A stretch of DNA of 59,311 nt from Chryseobacterium sp. Leaf405 (GCF_001425355.1 NZ_LMQN01000008.1:1-59311); one strand, 5' to 3'; counted from the first letter of the stretch, positions 43,240 to 52,971 are shown. A program made the numbers and translations. Notes: generated from the letters alone by a model not told the origin.

Positions 43240-45558
43240 ATGTCACTTAATTATTGTATTTTGTGGAAAATAAATTATTTTATTTTCCACAAGCCTTGTC
43301 GATTAACAGGCTTAAGTTTACTATTATTTCCCATTGACTTCAATGCGCAGGAAGCCGAAAAAGATTCGATTTCAGCAACCATCCAGACGGTAGAGATCGT
43401 CGGAAGGAGATCTCAGGATTATGTTGCCGACTATTCATTTGCTGCTACAAAGATCGCAATGAAGAATAAATATCTTCCCCTCACTTTAAACACCGTTACT
43501 AAAGAATTGATCAATGACAGACAAGCCTTCAGATTGGGAGATGTTCTTAAAAATGTGGCCGGTGTTTCCAATGCAAGTTTTTATAATCAGTACAACATTC
43601 GTGGGATCAGCCAGAATGAGGAAGGACAGATCATCAATGGAATGCGTACCAGACAATATTATTTTTTGCAGCCGATGACGTCCCACATTGAGCGGGTAGA
43701 AGTTTTCAAAGGGCCGGCAAGCATTACCATGTCGAGTGTTGATCCGGGAGGGACGATCAATATGGTGACCAAAAAACCACTGCTCAACCACCGGTACGAA
43801 GTAAGTTTATCGGGTGGAAGCTTTGATATATATCGCCTGACCACGGATCTTACCGGTCCGTTAAATAAAAGCAAAACACTACTATACCGTTTCAACGGCG
43901 CGCATCAGGATGGCCAGTCATTTCGGGATAATGTAAATAATAAGGGGTTTTTAATTGTTCCGTCCCTTTCTTTTATCCCCAATGAAAAAACATCGCTCAA
44001 TGTCGAAATGATCTACAATGAGATGAACGGAAATCTGGACAGAGGTCAACCAATTTTTGGTGCGGTTGCAGGAAAAACAAATCTCAACAGTACACCGATC
44101 AGCCTTAATCTTGGTGCCCCTGCAGATTTTTTCAAAACAAAAGATCTTACTTTAATGGGAAGTTTTGCTCATCATTTCAACGATCACGTCACCTTCAATG
44201 CCTCCTATATGAAACAGTTCTGGGATGAAGACACCCGTGAAACCAGAACAACCAATTCTTTTGTTCCCGATATCAACAATAAGCCTGTTCCCAATCTTGC
44301 GATGATGCAGTATCTGGAGAGGGTACAACACTGGGAAGTAGATAATATCAGCGCTTATTTTAATTTCAGCTACAAAACGGGAGTATTCAAACACCAAACT
44401 TTGTTGGGATATGACAGCCATATCTGGGAGAAAAAAAGCGGTGGAAAACAGGATGCCGCCAGAGGTTTTCTAATGAAAGACGGTACCGTCACTGCATCTT
44501 TTAATCCTGTAAATGCCGCACTATACCAGACCTTGATATACAATGGTATCACGATCCCAAAACCCAACGTCAATCCATTTGATCTTAGCCCAGGTGCTTT
44601 AAACCATCAAGGAAATGATTATTCCATATTGAATGTCATTAATCCATTGCCAACCGCTCTGACCACGACCCATGCTGTCTACGTACAACATTTGGTCACC
44701 TGGAAAAAGTTCAGGCTATTGGCAGGACTGAGAAAGGAATGGTTTCAGGATCGAACGAATTATAAAAAAACGGAGGAAAATTCATTTAACAATCAGCAGC
44801 TTCTTTACCGTATCGGTTTAACGTACAGTATTAGTGAAGACACCAATATCTATGGAACCTTTCTCACAGGATATCAGCCACAATCCAATACCATTTCACT
44901 AATGCCTGGAACTGCATCATTTACCGGGGCAGTCTCTGCTTCGCTATTTAAACCATTGATTTCTGAACTGAAGGAAATGGGTGTCAAAACCAAACTCTTC
45001 GGAAAGGTTAATGCCAGTTTTTCAATCTATGAAATTAATCAGAAAAACATTCTGGTCAACGCCAACAATCCTGCAGAACCGGACCAGCTGATCCAGCGTG
45101 GAGCTGACCGAAGCCGTGGTTTTGAAACCGAACTGACCGGATATATACTTCCACAATGGCATCTTTATGCCGGATACAGCTACATCGATGCAAAAGTTGT
45201 AGATGATTCCAACTCTGCACTGGTTGGTTTGGCGAAGGAAAATACATCCAAAAACTCTATCAACATCTGGACGAGATATAATTTTTCTGCAATTCGTGCA
45301 TTAAAAGACTTCGGAATCGGAGCAGGAATTTTATATCAAAGCAAAAAGATACCGTGGTACACCAGAAGTTTTGAGCTTCCGGCATATACCACTTTGGATG
45401 CCGCCCTTTATTATTCCGTTCCGCAAACCAAACTTCAGCTGGCTCTTAACATCAACAATATGACCAATACAACATATTGGGTGGGAGCACAGAATTATCT
45501 AAGGCTTTTTCCTGGTGCCCCAAGAAATTATTTATTTACCGCAACTTATAAACTTTAA
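43240..45558 (+). CDS. TonB-dependent siderophore receptor
   Basis: A 772 aa outer-membrane receptor. A signal region ends near FNAQ. The plug domain has KYLPLTLNTVTKELINDRQA, LGDVLKNVAGVS, FYNQYNIRGIS and VEVFKGPASITMSSVDPGGTINMVTKKP, all typical of ferric-siderophore receptors of the FhuA/FpvA type. The C-terminal barrel ends in LFTATYKL, with the terminal aromatic pattern of outer-membrane proteins. It lies 4 bases before the first ABC permease gene. The ligand cannot be read from the sequence. Confidence 0.92.
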   Translation: MSLNYCILWKINYFIFHKPCRLTGLSLLLFPIDFNAQEAEKDSISATIQTVEIVGRRSQDYVADYSFAATKIAMKNKYLPLTLNTVTKELINDRQAFRLGDVLKNVAGVSNASFYNQYNIRGISQNEEGQIINGMRTRQYYFLQPMTSHIERVEVFKGPASITMSSVDPGGTINMVTKKPLLNHRYEVSLSGGSFDIYRLTTDLTGPLNKSKTLLYRFNGAHQDGQSFRDNVNNKGFLIVPSLSFIPNEKTSLNVEMIYNEMNGNLDRGQPIFGAVAGKTNLNSTPISLNLGAPADFFKTKDLTLMGSFAHHFNDHVTFNASYMKQFWDEDTRETRTTNSFVPDINNKPVPNLAMMQYLERVQHWEVDNISAYFNFSYKTGVFKHQTLLGYDSHIWEKKSGGKQDAARGFLMKDGTVTASFNPVNAALYQTLIYNGITIPKPNVNPFDLSPGALNHQGNDYSILNVINPLPTALTTTHAVYVQHLVTWKKFRLLAGLRKEWFQDRTNYKKTEENSFNNQQLLYRIGLTYSISEDTNIYGTFLTGYQPQSNTISLMPGTASFTGAVSASLFKPLISELKEMGVKTKLFGKVNASFSIYEINQKNILVNANNPAEPDQLIQRGADRSRGFETELTGYILPQWHLYAGYSYIDAKVVDDSNSALVGLAKENTSKNSINIWTRYNFSAIRALKDFGIGAGILYQSKKIPWYTRSFELPAYTTLDAALYYSVPQTKLQLALNINNMTNTTYWVGAQNYLRLFPGAPRNYLFTATYKL

Positions 45559-45561
45559 ATT

Positions 45562-47007
45562 ATGACTTTTTCAAACCTTAAACTCATTGTACGAAAAACC
45601 AGGCAAGATCTCTTCAAGGAGAAACGAAATCTGCTGATTGCAATAACTGTCATTCTCTTCTGCTTTATAAGTATAGCGATTGGATTTACAAAATACAGTG
45701 AAAACTTTTCGGATATTAAAGAATACAGAAAGGAAACCCGAGAGAATTGGGAACACAGACCCGATAAACATCCACACCGAATGGCGCATTACGGTTATCT
45801 CGTCTTCAGGATAGGTCATCCCTTGACCATCTTCGATACGGGATTGGATGATTACCTTGGAAATGTAATTTTCCTTGAAGCCCATAAACAAAATACTGCC
45901 AATCTTTCGGAAGCAGGTAGTTCAGGTATTCTGGTGCGTTTTGGAACGTTCAGCAGTGCATTCATCCTTCAGACTATTGTTCCGATCATTATTATTTTTT
46001 TAGGATTCGGACTTGTTGTTCAGGAACGGGAAAATGCAACATTAAAGATCCTCAATGTTCAAGGTGCATCAGCGCGAGATATTTTGTGGGGGAAAATTCT
46101 TGGTTTGTGGCAATTTTCCTTATTATTTTTAATTCCTGTTGTACCCGTTGTTTTTTTAGCAGCATTACTGTCTGAAACTACCTCGTCAACAGATATTTTG
46201 ATGCGTTTGGCGCTTATACTTCCTGCGTATATGATCTACTATTTTTTCTTTAGCACTTTAACGGTCTTGATTTCAGCAAATAGCAAAAACACATCAGCAT
46301 CTTTGATCAGTCTTATCGGCTGTTGGCTGATTCTAGTAATTTTCTTACCAAAAGGAATTCAGTTTGCTTCTCAAAATTTGTATCCGACGCCTTCACGAAT
46401 CGCTTTTGAAACACAGGTGGAAAAAGAGGTTTTAAAGGTCGGTGACAGTCATAATCCCAATGACCCTCATTTTAAGCACATCAAAGATTCGCTTCTTGAC
46501 AGATATCATGTGAAAACTACTGACGAACTGCCTATCAATTATAGTGGAATTGTAATGAAAGAAGGAGAAAAAATCAGTTCTAAAATATATGAAGGCAATT
46601 TGGAAAAGCTTCAGATACAATATAAAAAGCAACAGAGACTTGGTGAAATTTTAGGATTTATCAATCCGGTCATGGCCATCAAAAATCTTTCGATGACTGC
46701 AGCAGGGACTGATTATTATGCCTACCAAAATTTTCAAAAACAAGCTGAAGAATACCGCTATAAGCTAACTCAGAACATGAATGATTTACAGATTGAAAAT
46801 ATCAGCAATAATCAACCTTCGAAAGGTGAAAAACCAGCAACCGTCAGCAGCGAAGAATGGAAACAGTTTCCTGATTTCAAATATGAATTTACCAGCTTAA
46901 AAGAAAGTATCTGGCAGCAGATCACAACACTTGCAGCCGTCTTATTTTGGCTATTAATCTGTGTAGCGATGATAGAACTGAGTGCTAAACATTTAAAATT
47001 AATATAA
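45562..47007 (+). CDS. DUF3526-type ABC transporter permease (first)
   Basis: A 481 aa membrane protein. One N-terminal helix (about residues 24-43, LLIAITVILFCFISIAIGF), a loop of about 100 residues outside, then a run of helices (FILQTIVPIIIIFLGFGLVV and on), a second large outside domain and a final helix before a basic tail. The short RENATLKILNVQGASARDILWGKILG segment is the ABC-2 type coupling region. Its stop overlaps the next ATG by one base (TAATG). Confidence 0.82.
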   Translation: MTFSNLKLIVRKTRQDLFKEKRNLLIAITVILFCFISIAIGFTKYSENFSDIKEYRKETRENWEHRPDKHPHRMAHYGYLVFRIGHPLTIFDTGLDDYLGNVIFLEAHKQNTANLSEAGSSGILVRFGTFSSAFILQTIVPIIIIFLGFGLVVQERENATLKILNVQGASARDILWGKILGLWQFSLLFLIPVVPVVFLAALLSETTSSTDILMRLALILPAYMIYYFFFSTLTVLISANSKNTSASLISLIGCWLILVIFLPKGIQFASQNLYPTPSRIAFETQVEKEVLKVGDSHNPNDPHFKHIKDSLLDRYHVKTTDELPINYSGIVMKEGEKISSKIYEGNLEKLQIQYKKQQRLGEILGFINPVMAIKNLSMTAAGTDYYAYQNFQKQAEEYRYKLTQNMNDLQIENISNNQPSKGEKPATVSSEEWKQFPDFKYEFTSLKESIWQQITTLAAVLFWLLICVAMIELSAKHLKLI

Positions 47008-48353
47008 TGAACCATTACTTATATAAACAGTTTCACAGAAACAAGTCCTATCTTATATGTTTAATCATATTATTTCTTGCCGGACTCAGTTCTATGTACA
47101 CTGGGAAAAAGTTCCTGGATAAAAATGAGGACATCATTAACAAAAGTGCCCGTTATCAAAAAGAAAGTCTCGAAAAAAATATAGCTGCACACAGCGATAA
47201 TTTAGGCCTTCTTCTCTATTACGTAAAATTTAATCTTGTCAATGAAACGCCAAAACTCTCTGCCCTAAACATTGGACTGAGAGACTTAAAGCCTTCCATA
47301 CAGGGGGTCACTATTCGTAATTTGGAAGAACAGAAGAACAATTCGGACTTTTTCAATCCTGCCAATGCAGCGGTAGGAAATTTCGATTTTACTTTTGTGC
47401 TTGTCTTTTTATTTCCATTGGTGATCATTGCATTTTGTTTCAATCTCATTTCCGAGGACCAGGAAAACGGAACCTGGAAACTGCTTTCCGTTCAGAGCAA
47501 TAATCTACGGAAACTGATCGATGCAAAAATTCTGATAAGATGTATTTTGATTGTTGCATTATATTTTTTGCTGCTGATCATAGCGGCAGTATTCATCAAA
47601 ATTCCTGTTGATATGCCTTTCATCATCTTTATTATTTCAGGATTGCTTTATATTCTTTTCTGGTTCATACTCTGTCGCTGGATCATCGGTTTTCAGAAAT
47701 CATCCGCCTCTAATGCACTGACACTCCTCATCTTGTGGATTGGAATGAATTTTATTATTCCGATGACAGGAAATATGATCATCCAAAAAATATATCCTGT
47801 CAATGAGGGTATGAAAGCACAAATTGAACAAAGGGAGGGCTATCACAACAAATGGGATGAAGCAAAAGCAACGACCATGCAGAAGTTTCAGCAAATTTAT
47901 CCTCAGTTCAGCAAATATGAAGTGGACGAAAACATATCTTCCTCTTATGTCTGGTACTACGCCATGCAGCATCTTGGAGACATGGAATCGCAAAAATCAT
48001 CGAAGCAATATCACAAAAAAATGCAAAGCAGAAATGATGCTTCGGTGTATTTGGGATATCTCTTCCCTACTATTCATACCCAACTGGTACAAAGTCAACT
48101 TGCCAAAACAGGTATGGAAAATCAACTTCAGTATGCAGAAGGTTTAAGAACATTCCACGAAAAACAAAGGTTGTTCTTTTATCCGTATATCTTCTCGGAA
48201 CAAAAAGCTGATGTCATTGACTGGAGCAAGCAAACGGTTAAATCGTTTAGCGATGCTGAAAAATCAAATCTATTGCAGGTTTTCCTACCCTACTTTATTT
48301 TAATTATCCTCTTAACAATTCTTTCACAACAAAAATTCAGAAAACTATGTTAA
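47007..48353 (+). CDS. DUF3526-type ABC transporter permease (second)
   Basis: A 448 aa paralogue of its upstream neighbour with the same layout: helix, outside loop, helix cluster, outside loop, helix. The coupling region reads DQENGTWKLLSVQSNNLRKLIDAKIL. The two permeases probably pair as a heterodimer with the ATPase encoded next, which overlaps this gene by 7 bases. Confidence 0.82.
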   Translation: MNHYLYKQFHRNKSYLICLIILFLAGLSSMYTGKKFLDKNEDIINKSARYQKESLEKNIAAHSDNLGLLLYYVKFNLVNETPKLSALNIGLRDLKPSIQGVTIRNLEEQKNNSDFFNPANAAVGNFDFTFVLVFLFPLVIIAFCFNLISEDQENGTWKLLSVQSNNLRKLIDAKILIRCILIVALYFLLLIIAAVFIKIPVDMPFIIFIISGLLYILFWFILCRWIIGFQKSSASNALTLLILWIGMNFIIPMTGNMIIQKIYPVNEGMKAQIEQREGYHNKWDEAKATTMQKFQQIYPQFSKYEVDENISSSYVWYYAMQHLGDMESQKSSKQYHKKMQSRNDASVYLGYLFPTIHTQLVQSQLAKTGMENQLQYAEGLRTFHEKQRLFFYPYIFSEQKADVIDWSKQTVKSFSDAEKSNLLQVFLPYFILIILLTILSQQKFRKLC

Positions 48354-49042
48354 AAACAATCAATCTTCATAAAAAGTATAACGACTTTACAGCGCTAAGA
48401 TCCCTTGATCTCGAAATTCAGGAAGGCGAAATATTTGCACTTCTCGGACAGAATGGTGCCGGTAAAAGCACAACAATCAACATCCTTTTAGGATTGATTC
48501 AATCTACATCAGGAGACGCCTTTATTAATAATATTTCAGTCAAGGAAGAACCTCAGAAAATTAAAAAGCATCTGGCTTACATTCCAGAGACCGTATTGCT
48601 TTACCCCAACCTTACAGGAATCGAGAATCTTGACTTTTTCTCTAAAATCGCAGGTTTTACTTACTCTAAAAATGAGCTTTCCGAATTGCTGCAACGAACA
48701 GGATTACAGGAAGCTGCACACGATCAACTCTTGGGAGGTTATTCCAAGGGAATGCGGCAAAAAGTGGGGATAGGCATCGCTCTGGCGAAGGATGCAAAAG
48801 TTCTGCTTCTCGATGAACCTACAAGTGGGCTCGATCCTATTGCTACTGCTGAATTCACTGAAATCATTCGTGAGCTGGGAGAAGAAGGCCGTACCATTTT
48901 AATGGCTACTCATGATATTTTTAATGCAGCAAGCGTGGCCACAAATATTGGTATTATGCGCCAGGGAGAATTGGTACAAAATGTACCTTCGAAAGCCTTC
49001 AGCGCTGCAGAACTGCAAGAATTATATCTCAAGACTATTTAA
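48347..49042 (+). CDS. ABC transporter ATP-binding protein
   Basis: A 231 aa ATPase. Walker A LLGQNGAGKSTTIN is at about residues 32-45, the Q-loop near AYIPETVLLYPNLTG, the signature LGGYSKGMRQKVG (variant of LSGGQ), Walker B AKVLLLDEPTSGLDP and the switch histidine ATHD. It belongs to the ABC-2 exporter type (CcmA/NatA-like). Last gene of the four-gene unit receptor-permease-permease-ATPase. Confidence 0.92.
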   Translation: MLKTINLHKKYNDFTALRSLDLEIQEGEIFALLGQNGAGKSTTINILLGLIQSTSGDAFINNISVKEEPQKIKKHLAYIPETVLLYPNLTGIENLDFFSKIAGFTYSKNELSELLQRTGLQEAAHDQLLGGYSKGMRQKVGIGIALAKDAKVLLLDEPTSGLDPIATAEFTEIIRELGEEGRTILMATHDIFNAASVATNIGIMRQGELVQNVPSKAFSAAELQELYLKTI

Positions 49043-49141
49043 GTGCTAACTATGTACTCCTATATAAGAACTTTTATAACGGCACCATCGAAAAACTTAA
49101 ACAAAATCACACATCATTATAAAAAAATAATATTTAAACCT

Positions 49142-49903
49142 ATGAAATTATCTTTAACATCCAGCTTACTATTGGTAAGCCTATTTCATCAAGCCCAATC
49201 GATCTGTACTAACAATCTTGGAGGTGATATTGACCCAGCTTTCATCACATTTAAAATTGAAAGCACCTCATTGGATCATAATACTTTTTCAGGATTAACT
49301 GCATTTTACCACGAATATCCTGCCAGCGGAAATACAACTGCACAACTTACCGCAGGTCAGTCGTATAATTTGTATACTTCTACATCTTCTGAAGCCATTA
49401 TTGGGGTATGGCTTGATTACAATAACAACAATGTTTTCGAACCCAATGAGTTTACTGTATTGGTCAATTCGATGAATACCCAGAATACCACTTCATTGGC
49501 TATACCGGCAACTGTCCCATCCGGAACTATTAAAATGAGAATAAGATCAAGGGCTTACGGAAGTACAATATCTGCAAATAATGCGTGCAGTAGTTTCGGT
49601 TCCGGCGAAACGCGAGATTATACTGTTGAAATTATCAATAACAATCTATCGGTAAATGAGATGCCTAATGATTTGGATCTAAAACTTTATCCAAATCCCG
49701 TTCATAGCGATTTACATATATCATCGAACAAAAATATTACAGGATATAAGGTATATGATATTGCAGGAAAATTACTTGTTGAAAAAAAAGTATCAGAAGA
49801 AAAAATTATAAAAATTGATTTTATACATTTTCCCGCAGGACGCTATTTGGTTACGCTGACATTTAAAGATGGTTTGAAAACATTTAAGATATTGAAAAAG
49901 TAA
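49142..49903 (+). CDS. Secreted GEVED-domain protein with T9SS type A sorting tail
   Basis: A 253 aa protein from the ATG at 49142 (signal peptide to about residue 19, FHQAQS). The middle, GVWLDYNNNNVFEPNEF then SGETRDYTVEI, is the GEVED domain, a beta-sandwich of surface proteins. The last 75 residues (LKLYPNPVHSDLHISS, ITGYKVYDIAGKLL, IHFPAGRYLVTLTFKDG) are a type A C-terminal sorting domain for export by the type IX secretion system. The start at 49142 is chosen because the signal peptide begins there. Confidence 0.88.
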   Translation: MKLSLTSSLLLVSLFHQAQSICTNNLGGDIDPAFITFKIESTSLDHNTFSGLTAFYHEYPASGNTTAQLTAGQSYNLYTSTSSEAIIGVWLDYNNNNVFEPNEFTVLVNSMNTQNTTSLAIPATVPSGTIKMRIRSRAYGSTISANNACSSFGSGETRDYTVEIINNNLSVNEMPNDLDLKLYPNPVHSDLHISSNKNITGYKVYDIAGKLLVEKKVSEEKIIKIDFIHFPAGRYLVTLTFKDGLKTFKILKK

Positions 49904-49950
49904 CAGTAAGAATAATATACATAAAAAGATTAATGATTCAGCTATGCTAA

Positions 49951-50223
49951 CATGTACACCGATTATTACGAAATAATTCTCAGGATAAAGTAATTTTAAA
50001 ACCCTTATCTATTGAATGGCTGGAAAATAATCATTCTATTTTTGTCAAAAATCAGCGTCAAAAAGATGCACATGATTACTTATTAATTATTATGCAGGAA
50101 TTAAATAAACTGAAGACTGCCTATGGCAGAAATCATACTAAATTTATTGAAGAAAATTTTGTCAAAAACTCTTATGGAGAGTTTGTAGGAATCAATTACA
50201 AGTATTTTCACTCTTTAGAGTAG
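49951..50223 (+). pseudogene. Gene remnant without a start codon
   Basis: An open frame of 90 codons with no ATG until MQELNKLKT. It reads IEWLENNHSIFVKNQRQKDA, then LNKLKTAYGRNHTKFIEENF and ends HSLE. The composition is that of a real protein, but its upstream part has been lost. The family is unknown. A terminator follows at 50258. Confidence 0.5.
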
Positions 50224-50257
50224 CATAATTAGCACTTCATATTTTCAATTTTTGTGA

Positions 50258-50291
50258 AGAGATTGTCGTTTTTCGGCAATCTCTTTTTTTA
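50258..50291 (+). terminator. Rho-independent terminator
   Basis: agagattgtcg, loop ttttt, cggcaatctct, then a T run. One G-U pair in the stem. It serves the plus-strand gene or remnant ending at 50223. Confidence 0.8.
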
Positions 50292-50377
50292 TTTTAATGA
50301 CATATGTAAAAGTTAATGTACTTAAAAAAATTTATAGACCAATAATTTTTAGATTTTTACCGAGGAAATTAATTGTC

Positions 50378-50653
50378 ATGAAAGTTAAATTAGGTCAAGC
50401 TGTAAAAATGTTTTTTGGAATTTCATCACTCGAAATGGTGTATTTTGAAGCTATTAGTAACGCTTTGGACGCCGAAGCAACCGAAATAAACATAGACATT
50501 ATTGGTTTGCAAAAAAAAATATCTCAACATCTGGAATTTCGCTGGAAAGTTTTAGAAAAGATGAATGTAAAACAGGATTTTAAATTTCATAGAGCATTAG
50601 ACGATTCAAAAGCAACTGCATTGATATTACAGCAAATTCTTAGTGAAAAATAA
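50378..50653 (+). pseudogene. Chimera of a GHKL-ATPase start and an exonuclease tail
   Basis: A 91-codon frame from the ATG at 50378. The first 43 residues (MKVKLGQAVKMFFGISSLEM then EAISNALDAEATEINIDI) are the start of a GHKL/HSP90-type ATPase including its E-x-x-x-N-A-x-D motif. From about residue 50 the sequence switches to LEFRWKVLEKMNVKQDF and HRALDDSKATALILQQIL, the C-terminal H-x-A-x-x-D motif of DnaQ-type 3'-5' exonucleases. A deletion has joined two unrelated genes in frame. It is open but unlikely to work. Confidence 0.7.
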
Positions 50654-50791
50654 TTACTGATCAATGACGAAGTTTAGGCTTCGAAATGTGCACCATCGCA
50701 AAGCGTCGAAAGTACTCGATTGATAAAAAAAACGATCTTAAACTATTGGCTCTTGTAAACCATTGACCTGATTTTGTATAAAATAATCATT

Positions 50792-51525
50792 ATGGAAAAC
50801 CCAGTTGATCTTTACGATAACTTGTTTTTTTCGAAAGAGTTAGAATGTGCAATTTTTCAGTTAAAAAGCGGGGGAAGTATTTAGCACAAAAAACAATTCT
50901 CTAGAAAAACTTGACATTACGAAAATCGTTGATTCAAAAAATAATAGTGTTCGCTATTTCAACTATAAAGATGATAAAAAAAAGTGGGGAATTATTCATA
51001 TATCGGGACATGAAATAATTCCTCCAATTTACGATTATATCTCGCCATTAATTGCTGATGAATTTTACAAAATTTTCATGGGTGACTATTCATGGGAGTA
51101 TCACGATCACTCATCTGATTATTTTTTCAGAACATATAGATACTCATTCTTGGAAAAGAGATTATTTTATGGGCAAATTATCAACCGGACAATGGGGTCT
51201 GGTTGCGATTCATGGTTCAAGTTATACTGTTTTGATTGCTCCGGAATTTAGTTGGTTGATATTGATAGATAAAAAAATTGTTTGTTGTAATGTTGGAGGA
51301 AGTCTTATAAAATGGTATGATGGAGATGATAAAGAAGAATACATTCAAGTTTACGATGGGCTGTGGAAAGTTATCGAAGCTTCAAAATGGCATAATAGAT
51401 TAGAGACTGAACTTGGTGACTTTGATGAAGTAGTAGAAAAATTCAAATCAGAATATTCCAAAAAGTTTACCGAAGAATTTACATACACTTATCAGTTTAT
51501 TTTTGATCCGCAAAAAATCTATTAG
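50792..51525 (+). pseudogene. WG-repeat protein broken by two frameshifts
   Basis: The frame from ATG 50792 (MENPVDLYDNLFFSKELECA) stops at 50884 just behind a gcggggg run. One base over, it goes on as STKNNSLEKLDITKIVDSKN, then KKWGIIHISGHEIIPPIYDY, a WG repeat. Near 51130 a second shift is needed to reach EHIDTHSWKRDYFMGKLSTG and GQWGLVAIHG, a second WG repeat. The last part is open to 51525. WG-repeat proteins are often found with toxins or as surface-like proteins. Sequencing error in the G run cannot be excluded, but the second break makes real decay more likely. Confidence 0.7.
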
Positions 51526-51580
51526 TAAGCTGAAATCATTGCCTGATCGCCAACTGCAAAAGTTTATGATTCAAATAAAA

Positions 51581-51596
51581 TCTCACAAAACGATTG
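51581..51596 (+). repeat. Cassette motif, copy 7
   Basis: TCTCACAAAACGATTG behind the WG-repeat pseudogene. A convergent gene follows, so no cassette gene is left on this side. Confidence 0.5.
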
Positions 51597-51651
51597 ATGA
51601 TACTGACTATCAGTTTTGAAACTTCATTTACTTTTATAACAAAGACTACTT

Positions 51652-52419
51652 TCAATCTTTAAAAAAATATTCTATATTAGAAATTAGTTCTGAGTCATTT
51701 TGAGTTCTCATTTCTTTAAATTTTAAAGCCTCTTTTCCTTTCAATAATGAATCAACGTACACTTTTTCATAAGATTCTTGGAGATTTTTCTTCTCTATCT
51801 CAATAACCTTGAAATATTGCAGCATCTCTGGAGTAGCCTCAAAATAGAATACCGTTGCCGCCGGAATGTAGCCTCGGTTAAATCTGTAAATAATCCGATC
51901 ACAACTGAGTCTTTTAAGCAATTGATAAACGTCTTCATTTTTCATGGAATTTACTACTCTGATAGAATAGATATTTTCTTTCAAGTGATTGCCGTAGCGA
52001 TAATAAATACCTGTGAGATAAGAATATTTTTTTTGATTTGTATCAATCATTTGCAGCTGTAATACACCCTCATCATTATAATATTGAGTGTGCAGCTTTT
52101 GAGCCAACTTCACGCTAAATATTTCAGAATGTCCACCCTCTTGAAATTTAGCTTCAGCTTTAATCTTATATTCATCAAGAATAAACTTTTCGACAAAATG
52201 AGCTAACGGCTTTTCGTAGGGATAATATCGGTCTATTTGACTTTCACGATCTACATACCTGAAACGTCCCATGTAGTCAGAAAAAGTTCCAAGTAAGAAA
52301 GTGTCTGGATCTAATTTTGCAATTTTTGCTGTAGCACTATCATGCGTTATAACTTGACCAAAATTTTTGTTTGATGGAAAAATAAGTAAAAGAATATGTA
52401 ATATTAGAATTTGCTTCAT
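51652..52419 (-). CDS. Exported protein of unknown function
   Basis: A 255 aa protein with a signal peptide (about residues 1-21, ending NKNFGQ). The mature part begins VITHDSATAKIAKLDPDTFL. A GTFSDYMGRFRYVDRESQID segment and a later SYLTGIYYRYGNHLKENI beta-rich stretch are seen, but no family is recognised. It follows the membrane protein gene at 52435 by 15 bases on the same strand, so the two are probably co-transcribed. Confidence 0.6.
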   Translation of the reverse strand: MKQILILHILLLIFPSNKNFGQVITHDSATAKIAKLDPDTFLLGTFSDYMGRFRYVDRESQIDRYYPYEKPLAHFVEKFILDEYKIKAEAKFQEGGHSEIFSVKLAQKLHTQYYNDEGVLQLQMIDTNQKKYSYLTGIYYRYGNHLKENIYSIRVVNSMKNEDVYQLLKRLSCDRIIYRFNRGYIPAATVFYFEATPEMLQYFKVIEIEKKNLQESYEKVYVDSLLKGKEALKFKEMRTQNDSELISNIEYFFKD

Positions 52420-52434
52420 TGTAACAATTTAGTA

Positions 52435-52971
52435 TTATTTAATCTCATAAGTTACCTTTTGCCCCATAAGACTGGTTGCATATCCAATGATATTCACATT
52501 TTTATTTTTGCCGTCTCGCTGGAAATGAATGTCTACAGAACAATCTTGAGGAATATCAATCCAAACTGTTTTACTGGCATCATTTTCTAAAAATGCTATT
52601 GCTTTATTTTCGCAACCTGTAACTTTTATGTTTGTAATATCTTGACCAGAATGATTAACGACGGTTACCCTGATTATGCTTAGTAAAAGATTCACGTAGA
52701 ATAAATATAAAATTGCAACAGGTACATTAGCCGATAGTATTATTCCAGATTTTTTGAAAGCTCCATAACTTATTTTATTCTGAAAACACTTGAATAAAAA
52801 AAATAGTAAAAGAAATACATTTATAATAATAAGAGATAGCACCACATAAAAACTGTTCAATATAGTGAGAATTGACATTTCAGTATAATAAAAAATCAAT
52901 AGTGCCGTACCCGTAGAAAATGAGATCAATGCAGTTAAAATAGATATTCTTTTGGTATAATAATCGTTCAT
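52435..52971 (-). CDS. Membrane protein of unknown function
   Basis: A 178 aa protein from the ATG at 52971. Three membrane helices lie at about residues 10-30, 36-60 and 78-103, followed by a beta-rich outside domain (VNHSGQDITNIKVTGCENKA). No family recognised. First gene of a two-gene unit with the exported protein. Confidence 0.6.
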   Translation of the reverse strand: MNDYYTKRISILTALISFSTGTALLIFYYTEMSILTILNSFYVVLSLIIINVFLLLFFLFKCFQNKISYGAFKKSGIILSANVPVAILYLFYVNLLLSIIRVTVVNHSGQDITNIKVTGCENKAIAFLENDASKTVWIDIPQDCSVDIHFQRDGKNKNVNIIGYATSLMGQKVTYEIK

